Positions 9,289 to 17,637 of a DNA stretch of 64,000 nucleotides are shown in pieces (within the stretch, counting starts at the first letter, position 1; each line of letters begins with the position of its first letter). Origin of the DNA: an uncultured Clostridia bacterium (GTDB lineage Bacteria > Bacillota > Clostridia > Oscillospirales > Acutalibacteraceae); NCBI GenBank assembly GCA_937892115.1, contig CALAUI010000015.1:1-64000 (forward strand), read 5' to 3'. The position numbers were made by a program, and so were the translations under genes. The notes under the pieces were generated by a model. That model was given only the letters and a program-made list of their open reading frames with translations. It made no database searches and was not told the DNA's origin.

Positions 9289-11019
9289 TTATTCAGGAAT
9301 ATTCTCTTGAGCATCGGGCAAAATCCTGCCCAGTGAATAATCACTGTTTACCGATTTCAGTTCGATTGTTTTTACAATCCGATTATCACTGCCCAACACG
9401 TTTATTGTAACATCACCGGTTTCAATTAGCAAGTCAATATTGCCGTTTGGAGCGGTTATTATTTTTCTTTTTTCGTTATTTACTATTTCAATACAATCGT
9501 CGTTCTGAGTTTTGCAGGAAGAATCAACAACACCCGTAAGGCGAACTGTCTCATATCCGGCGGAAAGAGCAGCTTCAGCGGCAAGTTTTGCATTTACAAC
9601 GGGATATTCACGGTCTGACTCTTCATAATCGGACGAAGCATAATCGGATACATTATTTATGAGTATCTTCTTTATATCCGAACCTTTGAGAGAAGGATTG
9701 ACACTCCATACAAATGCGGCGGTACCCGCAACGATGGGAGCGGAAGCCGACGTACCGGACATATATCTTATTTCGTCGCTGTCACTGTCAATACTGCATA
9801 CGGATGAGCCGGGTGCACAGATATTCACGCCCTTGCCGGTATTTGAAAAGCTCGTAAACGTATACTTTTTGTTATACGAATTATATCTGACTGCGCCGAC
9901 TACGAGAATCCTGTCAAGAATATCTTTCTTTGAAATTCCGAATGCAACGGAATTACAGTTCTTTTCATTTATGGGACAGAAATGACCGTTATAGTAAGAA
10001 TCAACCGAATTGCCGTCATCGTCACCGTTTCCGGCAGACTGAACTACCACGAAGTCATATCCTTCGCTGAGAAACACGGAAAAAATAGCCGAATATATCA
10101 GGGCATAGCTTTCCATTTCAAGCTTTCCCATTGTATTCCGCTCAACATTTCCGCTTGTACCAACGGAAAGATTGATTACCTTTGCTCCGGCTTTTACAAG
10201 CTTACAGAAAGCGAAGAAAATATGAATCGTTGTATTCCATTTCTGACTGTCGGTGGGTTCCCAGTCAACAACCATCATATCCGCTTTGTTGCACATACCG
10301 GAAATACCGAATTTATTATTGTGTTCAGCTCCGATAACACCCGCCACGTGAGTTCCGTGATACTCAACGGAATTTCTCTTTTCCGAAAGCTTGGAAAGAA
10401 ATCTGACTTTACCTGCTATATCAGGATTATCAAGTCGAAATCCGTTATCAATAATGCCGACCTTGATACTATCTGTATAATCGCTGTAATTCCACGCTTC
10501 TCTTGCTCTTACGGCTTCAAGATGCCAGTTATCACCTGACGGAACGGAATCATTCCACACCGTACTTCCCGAAAACGGGTCGTCCGGAGTATAGTCAGGC
10601 GAAGATTCAACAAAGGGAACAGAACCGGCATACTTTACACAGGAGGAAGAATCAACAACCTTTTTTGCAAGGGCATTTATCTCATTTTCATTCTTAAAAG
10701 GACAGTATACAAAATAAAGATTTGCCCAACAGCACCAGCCCAGAAGTGTCAGTTTATTATTTTTCAGAATATCATACTTTTCAAAAACGGTGGCGTCGTC
10801 GTCAATAAAGACAACCATCATATTTTTGTAATATCCGTTATTTCCGTTTTTCAACTGAATATCGTCAAAACCGATATCCGAAACGAAATCCTCGTTTATT
10901 GAATCACGCAAATAAGGCACTCCCGTAAAGGAGCTGAAAATAGCTTCTGCGGTATGAACGGGGAAGCTGAACGCCGTCATTATAGCAGAAAGAATAATTG
11001 AAATTAACTTAATCAGCAT
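9289..11019 (-). CDS. Secreted subtilisin-like serine protease (S8)
   Basis: The catalytic triad is Asp191 (GIIDNG), His221 (HGTHVAG) and Ser424 (SGTSASAP), with the oxyanion Asn331 in SAGNGD. A signal peptide covers about the first 25 residues (hydrophobic core then TAEA). About 165 residues precede the catalytic domain and may act as a propeptide. A C-terminal tail of about 110 residues follows it, with no recognised cell-wall anchor. Its ATG overlaps the end of the EamA gene by 11 nt, so the two are translationally coupled. The target protein is unknown. Confidence 0.92.
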   Translation of the reverse strand: MLIKLISIILSAIMTAFSFPVHTAEAIFSSFTGVPYLRDSINEDFVSDIGFDDIQLKNGNNGYYKNMMVVFIDDDATVFEKYDILKNNKLTLLGWCCWANLYFVYCPFKNENEINALAKKVVDSSSCVKYAGSVPFVESSPDYTPDDPFSGSTVWNDSVPSGDNWHLEAVRAREAWNYSDYTDSIKVGIIDNGFRLDNPDIAGKVRFLSKLSEKRNSVEYHGTHVAGVIGAEHNNKFGISGMCNKADMMVVDWEPTDSQKWNTTIHIFFAFCKLVKAGAKVINLSVGTSGNVERNTMGKLEMESYALIYSAIFSVFLSEGYDFVVVQSAGNGDDDGNSVDSYYNGHFCPINEKNCNSVAFGISKKDILDRILVVGAVRYNSYNKKYTFTSFSNTGKGVNICAPGSSVCSIDSDSDEIRYMSGTSASAPIVAGTAAFVWSVNPSLKGSDIKKILINNVSDYASSDYEESDREYPVVNAKLAAEAALSAGYETVRLTGVVDSSCKTQNDDCIEIVNNEKRKIITAPNGNIDLLIETGDVTINVLGSDNRIVKTIELKSVNSDYSLGRILPDAQENIPE

Positions 11020-11944
11020 TTGCCGTCACATCGCTTTCCTTTTTTGATTTGAATTCTATCTGACTCAGTATGACGCCCGCAAACATAATACAACACCCGA
11101 TAATTGAACGTTTATTGAGAACGTCATTGATAATCAACCAGCCGAAAATAACGCTGAAAACAGATTCAAGGCAAAGCAAAATAGATGCCACTGCCGGTTC
11201 GGTATATCTCTGTCCGTAAATCTGGAATGTAAACGCAAGAGAACAGCTGCCGATGCCTGCATAAAGAAGCGGAACGGCGGAATCAATCAAATCTGACATT
11301 GCGGGCTTACCCTCAAATATAAACATACATATTACGGAAATAATACCTGCAAAAAGATACTGGAAGCAGGAAAGGGCAATTCCGTCAACTTTTGTACAGA
11401 AATGGTCAACGATAAGTATATGTGCGGCAAAGCAGAATGCACAAATCAGCGCAAAAGTTTCACCTTTGCCGATTGTAAACCGTCCCCCGCCGGGAAGGCA
11501 GAGAAAATAAAGGCCGACAATACCTATAGCACAACTTATCCATACATTGATTTTCGGTATTTTTTTCAAGAAAAGTCCCAGAACGGGAACAAGTATCATA
11601 TAAAGAGCAGTAATAAATCCCACCTTACCGGCAGGAATATCAAAGCTGAATGCGTGCTGCTGAAGATTACTGCCCAGCACAAGAGCAGTTCCGCAGCAGA
11701 TACTGCCGATAATGACGCCCTTTATATCCGATTTCGTTTTTTCATCGGTCTGTACTTTTTTACCTGCTCTGACACGGTTGAAAGCAAGAACGGGTAAAAG
11801 AGCGATTCCGCCTATGATAAGACGAATGCCGTTAAACGTAAAAGTACCGATATGTGCGCCCTGCTTCTGGGCAACAAAGGAAAGTCCCCAGATAACCGCT
11901 GCGGAAATACAATAGAGGGGACCGATAAACTTACTTTTTTTCAT
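11009..11944 (-). CDS. EamA-type drug/metabolite transporter (DMT superfamily)
   Basis: This 311-aa integral membrane protein has ten predicted helices arranged as two EamA repeats; the first begins AAVIWGLSFVAQKQG. Members export amino acids, nucleotides or other metabolites, and the substrate here cannot be told. It is the first gene of the EamA-protease-GH13-aquaporin operon. Confidence 0.85.
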   Translation of the reverse strand: MKKSKFIGPLYCISAAVIWGLSFVAQKQGAHIGTFTFNGIRLIIGGIALLPVLAFNRVRAGKKVQTDEKTKSDIKGVIIGSICCGTALVLGSNLQQHAFSFDIPAGKVGFITALYMILVPVLGLFLKKIPKINVWISCAIGIVGLYFLCLPGGGRFTIGKGETFALICAFCFAAHILIVDHFCTKVDGIALSCFQYLFAGIISVICMFIFEGKPAMSDLIDSAVPLLYAGIGSCSLAFTFQIYGQRYTEPAVASILLCLESVFSVIFGWLIINDVLNKRSIIGCCIMFAGVILSQIEFKSKKESDVTANAD

Positions 11945-11958
11945 TTAATTACTATCCT

Positions 11959-11995
11959 TAAAAAACTGCCTACAAGGCAAAGCCCTGCAGGCAGT
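11959..11995 (-). terminator. Terminator of the ispH-S1 operon
   Basis: ACTGCCTGCA pairs with TGTAGGCAGT on the minus strand and is followed by TTTTTT, directly after the ispH-S1 stop. Confidence 0.85.
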
Positions 11996-12007
11996 CTGAA
12001 ATCTAAA

Positions 12008-14050
12008 TTACTCAGCAGCTTCTTCAGCGGGAGCTTCTGCTTCCTCAACAGCTTCTGCAACTGCTTCTTCAACAGTCTCTTCAGCTTCATCATCAGCAGC
12101 TTCCTCAGCGGGCTCGATAAGAGCGCGGATTGAAAGACTTACTCTCTTCTTGTCATAATCGATACCCGTAATCTTGCAGGTAACCTTCTGACCTACTGAA
12201 AGCTCGTTTTCGGGCTTCTCTACGCGATGATCGGCGATCTGGCTGATGTGGATAAGACCGTCGATACCGGGAATAACCTTTGCAAAAGCACCGAACATGG
12301 TAAGACCGACGATTTCAGCTTCAACAACTGAGCCCTCGGGATAATCTTTCTTGAGAATAGCCCAGGGATTGTCTTCGTCTTTTCTGTAGCCGAGAGAAAT
12401 CTTCTTGTTTTCCTTGTCAACTGACTTAACGAAAACTTCAACTTCCTGACCAACTGTAAATATTTCTGAAGGATGCTTGATTCTCTTCCAGCTCATTTCG
12501 GAAATGTGAACCATACCGTCTACGCCGCCGATATCAACAAATGCGCCGTAGTTTGTGAGTGACTTAACAGTACCCGTGTATGATTTACCTTCTTCAACGC
12601 CTGCCCAGAAAGCTTCTGAAGCTGCCTTTCTCTGCTCGCTGATAACTGAGCGAACCGAACCGACTGCTCTTCTTCTGTGAACGTCAACGTCAATGATGCG
12701 GAACTGAACTGTCTGCTTGAGGAGATCCTCAAGTGCATCGTTTTTATGTGCAGTAGCAAGTGAAGCGGGAATGAAAACTCTTGCTCCGCCGGATACTACG
12801 AGAACGCCGCCCTTGATAACTTCCGTTACGACACCTTCAAGGATGCTGCCGTCTTCCTTAGCGTCAACGATTGCGGTCCATGACTTGTCTGCGTCAAGAA
12901 GCTTCTTGGAAAGCTGAACTGTACCTTCACTGTCGTTACCCTTAAGAATCTTAAGAGTGATTTCGTCGCCGATATTAAGTTCCTTTGAAGGATCGGCATT
13001 GGGATCGCTGCTGTAATTTTCAGCAGTAACGATACCTGCATAGCCGCCGAGTCTGTGATTGCCGGGTAAAGAAACGTAAATTTCAGAACCTGAAATTGAT
13101 TCAACGATACACTTAACGATGCTGTCATCATTAAGCTCAGCAATCATCGATGCGAAATCAGAAGGCACCTCCTCTACCTGGATATTTGCGTTTTCTTTGA
13201 TGTTTTCGGACATTGCTAAAAGTACCTCCTTAATTATTGCGGACGGAGTGGATGCTCCGGCCGTAACGCCAACCTCGGCGTATGTGGAAAAATCTATATT
13301 TTTGAGCTCATCGGCTCTTTCCACCAGAAATGTATCACAGTTGCCGCTGCAGACCTCTTTTAACTTGGCTGTATTGGAACTGTGGCGGCCTCCGACGACC
13401 ACCATCGCATCGCATTTGAGTGAAAGCTCTGCCGCTTCCTCCTGTCTCTTTCGCGTAGCAATGCATATTGTATCAAATATTTTACAATTTGTACAGTAAA
13501 ATTTAATAATTTTTTTACTTTTTTTCCACTCTTCTTCGGAAAAAGTGGTCTGAGAAACGACAACAAGGTCGTTATTTTGTAAATTTTTGTTGTTTTTCAG
13601 TATTTTTTCAACTTCTTCGGCTGAAGAAAAGACAAAACTTTCACCCCTGCAGCATCCCCTGATCCCCACTACCTCGGGATGTTCGGGATTGCCTGCAATA
13701 AGGACCGAAATATTCTCTGAGGAGTTTTCAGATACGATATCGTGGATTTTCTGAACGAAGGGGCAGGTCGCATCACAGATATTCGCACCGGATTTTATAA
13801 TCGCTTCAAGAACATCGGGTGCAATTCCGTGAGCCCTGATGATAACTGTCTCCGCTGCCTTGATTTCATCGGGAGAATCAACTACCCGTACTCCCTTTGC
13901 GGCAAGGTCTTCGGTAACGTCGGTATTGTGAATGACGGGGCCGAGAGAGCAGCAGGGAACATTATTTTCCGCCGCTTTGTACGCCATACCTACGGCTCTG
14001 TCAACGCCGAAGCAGAAGCCTGCCGTTTTCGCAAGAGTTATTCGCTGCAA
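12008..14050 (-). CDS. ispH-rpsA: Bifunctional HMBPP reductase / S1 RNA-binding protein
   Basis: The N-terminal ~285 residues are IspH, the Fe-S enzyme of the last MEP-pathway step (HMBPP to IPP and DMAPP). The three cluster cysteines are visible in GFCFG, DATCPF and DTIC. Four S1 repeats follow (the clearest are the third, YTGTVKSLTNYGAFVDIGG, and the fourth), then an acidic Ala/Glu-rich tail. This fusion is well known in Clostridia and is the S1-like protein of these organisms. The start is moved to TTG 14050 because GGGAGGAAGG lies inside the longer reading frame at about 14054-14063, where it would serve as ribosome site. The start then overlaps plsC by 13 nt. Confidence 0.92.
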   Translation of the reverse strand: MQRITLAKTAGFCFGVDRAVGMAYKAAENNVPCCSLGPVIHNTDVTEDLAAKGVRVVDSPDEIKAAETVIIRAHGIAPDVLEAIIKSGANICDATCPFVQKIHDIVSENSSENISVLIAGNPEHPEVVGIRGCCRGESFVFSSAEEVEKILKNNKNLQNNDLVVVSQTTFSEEEWKKSKKIIKFYCTNCKIFDTICIATRKRQEEAAELSLKCDAMVVVGGRHSSNTAKLKEVCSGNCDTFLVERADELKNIDFSTYAEVGVTAGASTPSAIIKEVLLAMSENIKENANIQVEEVPSDFASMIAELNDDSIVKCIVESISGSEIYVSLPGNHRLGGYAGIVTAENYSSDPNADPSKELNIGDEITLKILKGNDSEGTVQLSKKLLDADKSWTAIVDAKEDGSILEGVVTEVIKGGVLVVSGGARVFIPASLATAHKNDALEDLLKQTVQFRIIDVDVHRRRAVGSVRSVISEQRKAASEAFWAGVEEGKSYTGTVKSLTNYGAFVDIGGVDGMVHISEMSWKRIKHPSEIFTVGQEVEVFVKSVDKENKKISLGYRKDEDNPWAILKKDYPEGSVVEAEIVGLTMFGAFAKVIPGIDGLIHISQIADHRVEKPENELSVGQKVTCKITGIDYDKKRVSLSIRALIEPAEEAADDEAEETVEEAVAEAVEEAEAPAEEAAE

Positions 14051-14697
14051 TGTCCTTCCTCCCAAAGAGAAGTGATATGCGCCATAATCTTATCGGCCGC
14101 TTCAATCTGTTCTTCTCTGGTAGCATCTTCCGAGAAGCCGAGTTCTTCATAAGGAATCATTTTACCGTATCTGACGGTATATTTTGAATGCTTTTTGAGT
14201 CCTTCGTTATTGATTACCGCAACGGGAACTACTCCGCATTTTGCACTTGAAGCAACGGATGCAACGCCTCTCTTGGCTTTGCCGGGAGCGGAGTTGAGGA
14301 CCTTTGAACGTGTGCCCTCGGGGAATATGCCGAGGACATAGCCCTCTGCGGGGATTCTGTCGGCATAACCGAGAGCCGTTCTGTCAGCCGAGCCCCTTGC
14401 AACGGGGAATCCGCCCACAGCAGAAAGGCAAAACGCGATAAACGGGTTTTCCCAGAGTTCCTTTTTACCCATAAAGTGCATCTGTCTCTTTTTCATACCC
14501 ATGGCAATGATAAGCGGATCAAGTGCATGAATATGATTTGATGCAAGAATGAATCCGCCGCTTTCGGGAAGATTTTCGGTGCCAACGTATTTCACTTTGA
14601 AAAAGATTTTGCAAATCAGTCTGCCGAGAGGTCTGAGAATATCATATAACTTTTTTTCTTTGACCTTGGTATAGTCGAATTTTACTTTCTTAGCCAT
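14038..14697 (-). CDS. plsC: 1-acyl-sn-glycerol-3-phosphate acyltransferase
   Basis: This 219-aa membrane-associated enzyme makes phosphatidic acid by acylating lysophosphatidic acid. It has the HX4D catalytic motif (NHIHALD) and the FPEGTRS glycerophosphate-binding motif. Its ATG overlaps the cmk stop by one base (TGATG), so translation is coupled. It sits in the usual Firmicute order cmk-plsC-ispH. Confidence 0.92.
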   Translation of the reverse strand: MAKKVKFDYTKVKEKKLYDILRPLGRLICKIFFKVKYVGTENLPESGGFILASNHIHALDPLIIAMGMKKRQMHFMGKKELWENPFIAFCLSAVGGFPVARGSADRTALGYADRIPAEGYVLGIFPEGTRSKVLNSAPGKAKRGVASVASSAKCGVVPVAVINNEGLKKHSKYTVRYGKMIPYEELGFSEDATREEQIEAADKIMAHITSLWEEGHCSE

Positions 14698-15368
14698 CAG
14701 ATTTTATTCCTCACAGTTTCAATGATTTTATCAATGGATTCTTCAAGGGTCAATCCGCTTGTATCAACCGTAACGCCGTCTTCTGCCGGCTTGAGCGGTG
14801 CGACTTCACGGTGAGAATCATTATAATCTCTTTTTATCAAATCCGCAAGCACATCTTCGTATTTCACTTCAGAGCCCTTTTCAATAAGTTCATCGTATCT
14901 TCTCTTAGCTCTGATTTCGGGAGAAGCGGTAAGGAAAATTTTAACCTGTGCATCGGGAAGAACTACCGTACCTATATCTCTGCCATCCATAAGGCAATTA
15001 TTCTTTTTTGCTATATCTCTCTGAAGGTCAAAGAGGAATGCTCTTACGGCGGGAATGGCAGAAACGTTTGAAGCAGCCATAGACGCATCGGGAGTTCTTA
15101 TTTCCGAGGAAACATTTTCTCCGTTAAGAAGCACCTGCTGTTCACCGTCAACGAATTTCAATTCAACGCTGATTGAATTAAGAGTTTCCGCAATTTTCAC
15201 GGCATCCGTGGTATCAACGCCGAGTCTGAGTGCGTTAAGTCCTACCGCTCTGTAAAGAGCACCCGTATCAACATAAATGTATCCCAGTTCCTTTGCGGCT
15301 GCTCTTGCAACCGTACTTTTGCCTGCACCTGCAGGGCCGTCAATTGCTACATTGATTACCATATTCAT
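14697..15368 (-). CDS. cmk: Cytidylate kinase
   Basis: This kinase phosphorylates CMP and dCMP. The P-loop IDGPAGAGKST is at residues 7-17, and MDGRDIGTVV, typical of Cmk, is in the middle. At 223 aa it has the expected length. It overlaps the upstream flavoprotein gene by 4 nt (ATGA). Confidence 0.95.
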   Translation of the reverse strand: MNMVINVAIDGPAGAGKSTVARAAAKELGYIYVDTGALYRAVGLNALRLGVDTTDAVKIAETLNSISVELKFVDGEQQVLLNGENVSSEIRTPDASMAASNVSAIPAVRAFLFDLQRDIAKKNNCLMDGRDIGTVVLPDAQVKIFLTASPEIRAKRRYDELIEKGSEVKYEDVLADLIKRDYNDSHREVAPLKPAEDGVTVDTSGLTLEESIDKIIETVRNKI

Positions 15369-16609
15369 TCTCCTTCAATAACACTTTGAGCTGCCAGATG
15401 ACCTGTTGAAAAAGCTATCTGCAGATTGAAGCCGCCGGTATAGGCGTCTACATCAATCACCTCACCTGCAAAGTACAGGCCTTTCACAAGCTTTGACTCC
15501 ATTGTAGAGGGATTTATTTCTTTGATTGATACTCCTCCGCTTGTGATTATCGCTTCCTCTATCGGTCTGAATCCGGTGACCGTAACAGTAAAGTTCTTCA
15601 GTAAATCAACAAGCCCGGCACGTTGTTCACGGGTTATCTGGTTCACTTTCAGTGACATAGGAATCTTACTCAGTTTAACAACTACAGGAACAAGTTTTTT
15701 CGGCAGAAGCGCATCAAGAGCGTTAATGAAATTCTTATTTGTATTCTCCGAAAAATCTCTCAGGATTCTTGCGTCAAGCTGTTCCTCGCTGAGGGCGGGC
15801 TTAAGGTCAACGGATATCTTATATCTGTTTCTTTCCATATCCCTGATGTGTGCGGATGCACTTAAAATCACGGGACCGGAAACACCGAAATGTGTAAAGA
15901 GCATTTCTCCGAAATCGGAATAAATCTCCTTATTACCCTTTTTTGTATCAATCACCTTTACCGATATATTGCGCAGAGAAAGGCCCATCAGTTCGGAGCA
16001 GAAGCCCTCGTGAATTTCAAGCGGAACAAGGGACGGAACGGGCTCATTAACAGTATGACCCGCCTGCTTTGCAAGTAAGTATCCGTCACCGGTGGAGCCG
16101 GTCTGCGGGTAGGAAACACCTCCGGTGGCAACAATGACCTTTGAAGCATTTATAACAACGCCGTCATAGGTGATTACGCCCTTTATCTCTCCGTTTTTTA
16201 CTATGAGTTCTTTTGCTCTGCCTTGAATGACCGTACTGTATTTTTCGGCATAAGCACGAAGACAATCCACAATATCAGCGGCTTTGTCGGAGCAGGGAAA
16301 GATTCTGTTTCCTCTTTCAACCTTAAGGGTCACTCCCCTGCTTTCAAAGAATTCGACGGTATCCGAAGGCATATACTTGGTAAATGCGCTGAAAAGAAAT
16401 CTGCCGTTGCCGGGAACATTTGATACAAGCTGTTGAACCGAATTGCAGTTATTGGAAACATTGCATCTGCCTTTTCCGGTAATCATCAGCTTTCTGCCCG
16501 GTTTTTCATTTCTCTCAAGCAGAATGGTATCAACGCCCGCTTCACCTGCAGTGCCTGCTGCCATCATGCCTGCGGCTCCCGCACCGATTACAAGCAATGA
16601 GGTATTCAT
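15365..16609 (-). CDS. HI0933-family NAD(P)/FAD-dependent oxidoreductase
   Basis: An N-terminal FAD-binding Rossmann motif (VIGAGAAGMMAAGTAG) is followed by the family signature RKLMITGKGRCNVSNN. A second conserved block near the C terminus contains GGVSIKEINPSTMESK and YFAGEVIDVDAYTGGFN. The family includes proteins annotated as aminoacetone oxidase or BaiN, but the natural substrate is generally unproven. The gene is 414 codons long, overlaps its upstream neighbour by one base and its downstream neighbour by four. Confidence 0.88.
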   Translation of the reverse strand: MNTSLLVIGAGAAGMMAAGTAGEAGVDTILLERNEKPGRKLMITGKGRCNVSNNCNSVQQLVSNVPGNGRFLFSAFTKYMPSDTVEFFESRGVTLKVERGNRIFPCSDKAADIVDCLRAYAEKYSTVIQGRAKELIVKNGEIKGVITYDGVVINASKVIVATGGVSYPQTGSTGDGYLLAKQAGHTVNEPVPSLVPLEIHEGFCSELMGLSLRNISVKVIDTKKGNKEIYSDFGEMLFTHFGVSGPVILSASAHIRDMERNRYKISVDLKPALSEEQLDARILRDFSENTNKNFINALDALLPKKLVPVVVKLSKIPMSLKVNQITREQRAGLVDLLKNFTVTVTGFRPIEEAIITSGGVSIKEINPSTMESKLVKGLYFAGEVIDVDAYTGGFNLQIAFSTGHLAAQSVIEGE

Positions 16610-17472
16610 TATTTATCCTCCCCGCTTGTACGGTAAACGTGGTATTCATCCCATATCTTTTCAAGTTCTTCAAGATTTGTATGAAGCTCCTGCTGCCTTT
16701 CTCCGGAGCATGCCGCAATAAGTGCGGTAACCAGACTCAGCGGTGCAACAAGAGAATCTACAAACGAAACCATATTACTCTGTGCCACAAGCAGATAAGT
16801 GGCATAGCTTGCTATCGGAGACATTTCTCCGTCTGTGATTGAAATTATTTCTGCTCCTCTTGAACGGGCAAATTTCAATGCTTTAATCGTACGGCTGGAA
16901 TATCTCGGGAAGCTGATTGCAATACACACGTCATCCTTTCCGATACGAAGCATCTGCTCAAACATCTCACTGGTGGCAGAGGTGTCAATCATTACTACAT
17001 CATAAAGAAAACTCATGTACAAAGCCGCAAACGATGCGATTGAAGCGGATGAACGCACGCCGAGAATATAAATCTTCTTTGCTCTGTTTACAGCTTTTAC
17101 CGCGCCCATAAAAGTATCTCTGTCAATACTGTCGCGGGTTTTCTTTATCATATCAATATCTGCGGAAAGTGCTTTTGCAACAAAGTCACCGCCTTCATAT
17201 CTTCCCGCCGCCTCAACTCTCTGAACAGAAGTCAGACGGCTCTTTACGGTTTCCTGAAGATTTTTCTGAAGTTCGGGATAACCGTCAAATCCGATATGGG
17301 AAGCAAATCTTACGACCGTAGATTCGCTTGTACCTACCGCTTTACCTAAAGCGGCGGCGGTCATAAAGGAAGCCCTTTCATAATTTTCTCTTATATAGTC
17401 TGCTATCTTTTTGTGACCCTTTGAAAGGCCCGAATAGTATAAATCTATTTTTTCCTGAATGTCAGCGGACAT
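16609..17472 (-). CDS. MurR/RpiR-family transcriptional regulator
   Basis: The N-terminal ~80 residues form an HTH_6 domain (AALGKAVGTSESTVVRFASHIGFDGY). A SIS sugar-phosphate-binding domain occupies roughly residues 125-260. These regulators sense phosphosugars. It heads the housekeeping operon and is divergent from the GH95 gene across a 165-nt region, so it may control GH95, the operon, or itself. The effector is unknown. Confidence 0.88.
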   Translation of the reverse strand: MSADIQEKIDLYYSGLSKGHKKIADYIRENYERASFMTAAALGKAVGTSESTVVRFASHIGFDGYPELQKNLQETVKSRLTSVQRVEAAGRYEGGDFVAKALSADIDMIKKTRDSIDRDTFMGAVKAVNRAKKIYILGVRSSASIASFAALYMSFLYDVVMIDTSATSEMFEQMLRIGKDDVCIAISFPRYSSRTIKALKFARSRGAEIISITDGEMSPIASYATYLLVAQSNMVSFVDSLVAPLSLVTALIAACSGERQQELHTNLEELEKIWDEYHVYRTSGEDK

Positions 17473-17505
17473 AATGATACCTCCGTGTTGTTTTCGGATT
17501 TAAGT

Positions 17506-17534
17506 ATATTACTATAAAATGCAGGGAAATGCAA
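17506..17534 (-). promoter_or_regulatory. Putative promoter of the rpiR-ispH operon
   Basis: On the minus strand TTGCAT, a 17-nt spacer and TAATAT precede the regulator. ATGCAAG occurs twice in this intergenic region (17529 and 17551) and could be part of an operator. Confidence 0.4.
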
Positions 17535-17578
17535 GAACAAAAGCCAAAAAATGCAAGATTTCTTTCATTAAATACCGA

Positions 17579-17607
17579 TTGACTAAACAAAGCCGCAAAT
17601 GTATAAT
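17579..17607 (+). promoter_or_regulatory. Promoter of the GH95 gene
   Basis: TTGACT, a 17-nt spacer and TATAAT lie about 30 nt before the chosen start codon. Confidence 0.8.
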
Positions 17608-17637
17608 TATTTTGCAATTCAGAACGGAGGGGTAATA

